A DNA stretch of 64,000 nucleotides from Opisthorchis felineus (lineage: Eukaryota; Platyhelminthes; Trematoda; Opisthorchiida; Opisthorchiidae), in the NCBI GenBank assembly GCA_004794785.1, contig SJOL01004547.1:3365-67364 (forward strand), given 5' to 3'. The notes under the pieces were generated by a model, which had not been told where the DNA came from, did no database searches, and saw nothing but the letters and a program-made list of their open reading frames with translations. Every line of letters begins with the position of its first letter. The first letter of the stretch is position 1. Positions 63,563 to 64,000 of the stretch are shown piece after piece. Both the position numbers and the translations under genes were made by a program.

Positions 63563-64000
63563 CTGAAACGTATAATGTTTCAGGTATGCGAATTTTAAAT
63601 ATCGTGCTCAGTAAACTCCACCTGCTGTTGATGTGGCTAAAACATCGCAGTTGGTGCATTATTCATCCTCAAATTCGTCTGCTGAAGCTGCTTTTCAAAG
63701 TACTGTGACCCGCATTGGGCTTAAAGCAGAACATATGGAAGCAGCACAATGGCATGGCATCAAAACCGGTAATGCAAAGAGCACTGCAATGAAACGTGTT
63801 AACTTCGATGTGCAACTAAAACACCGGGAAACCGTGGCAACGTAACTTGTGGGAGTAAATTCCACACAATTTGGCTTCCTGTCACAAAGTAGATGCCATT
63901 CGACCATATTACTTCCTGCCAGATTCAATGTTATAAAGGCTCTGAAGAAATAAGGCACAAAGAACATTTAGCTTCAATCAATTAAATTGTGTTAACAACT

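Larger units (their letters stand above)
57242..64000. other. right end of window, no firm gene
   Basis: Several overlapping short ORFs (58.5-58.9, 59.3-59.5, 63.3-64.0 kb) and a TAAC microsatellite. Only a possible terminal exon near 63.5 kb has splice-like context. Confidence 0.4.

Overview
The window is eukaryotic and most likely from a digenean flatworm, probably an opisthorchiid liver fluke (Clonorchis/Opisthorchis type). I base this on the long introns with some very short ones near the 5' end, the lack of long uninterrupted ORFs, decayed RTE-like LINE reverse transcriptases of the kind common in fluke genomes, and a tRNA-derived SINE I recognise from fluke predicted proteins. The species call is inference from memory. 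No prokaryotic or CRISPR feature was seen.

Two multi-exon genes could be assembled by splice-site phase and protein-family motifs, and they converge. On the plus strand (1,808-20,469), ten exons with matching phases encode about 595 aa: a DeSI-1-type PPPDE cysteine peptidase (catalytic His33 and Cys103) followed by a long helical region that looks like a PUL domain. On the minus strand (52,736 down to 33,491), five exons with matching phases encode about 544 aa: an activin/inhibin-type TGF-beta ligand with a putative signal peptide, propeptide, RTKR processing site and a nine-cysteine mature domain ending in CGCS. The first gene would act in the ubiquitin/SUMO system inside the cell. The second would be a secreted developmental signal. 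Nothing suggests they share a pathway.

Mobile DNA is concentrated in the introns of the first gene. A scrambled LINE fossil lies in intron 7 (about 11.56-13.29 kb). A second LINE fossil in intron 9 (about 17.46-19.61 kb) lies between two inverted copies of a 313-bp cassette that match at 310 of 313 positions, although the LINE itself is badly decayed. Between the two genes (20.5-33.5 kb) there is a tRNA-type SINE and a fossil Ty3/Gypsy RNase H segment. The introns of the TGF-beta gene (33.7-52.1 kb) are mostly featureless to me.

To the right of the TGF-beta gene (52.7-64.0 kb) I see only weak coding signals: one unrecognised minus-strand ORF at 56,786-57,241 and a possible minus-strand terminal exon near 63.5 kb. 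Gene models are from reading only; RNA evidence would be needed to fix untranslated ends, isoforms and alternative acceptors.
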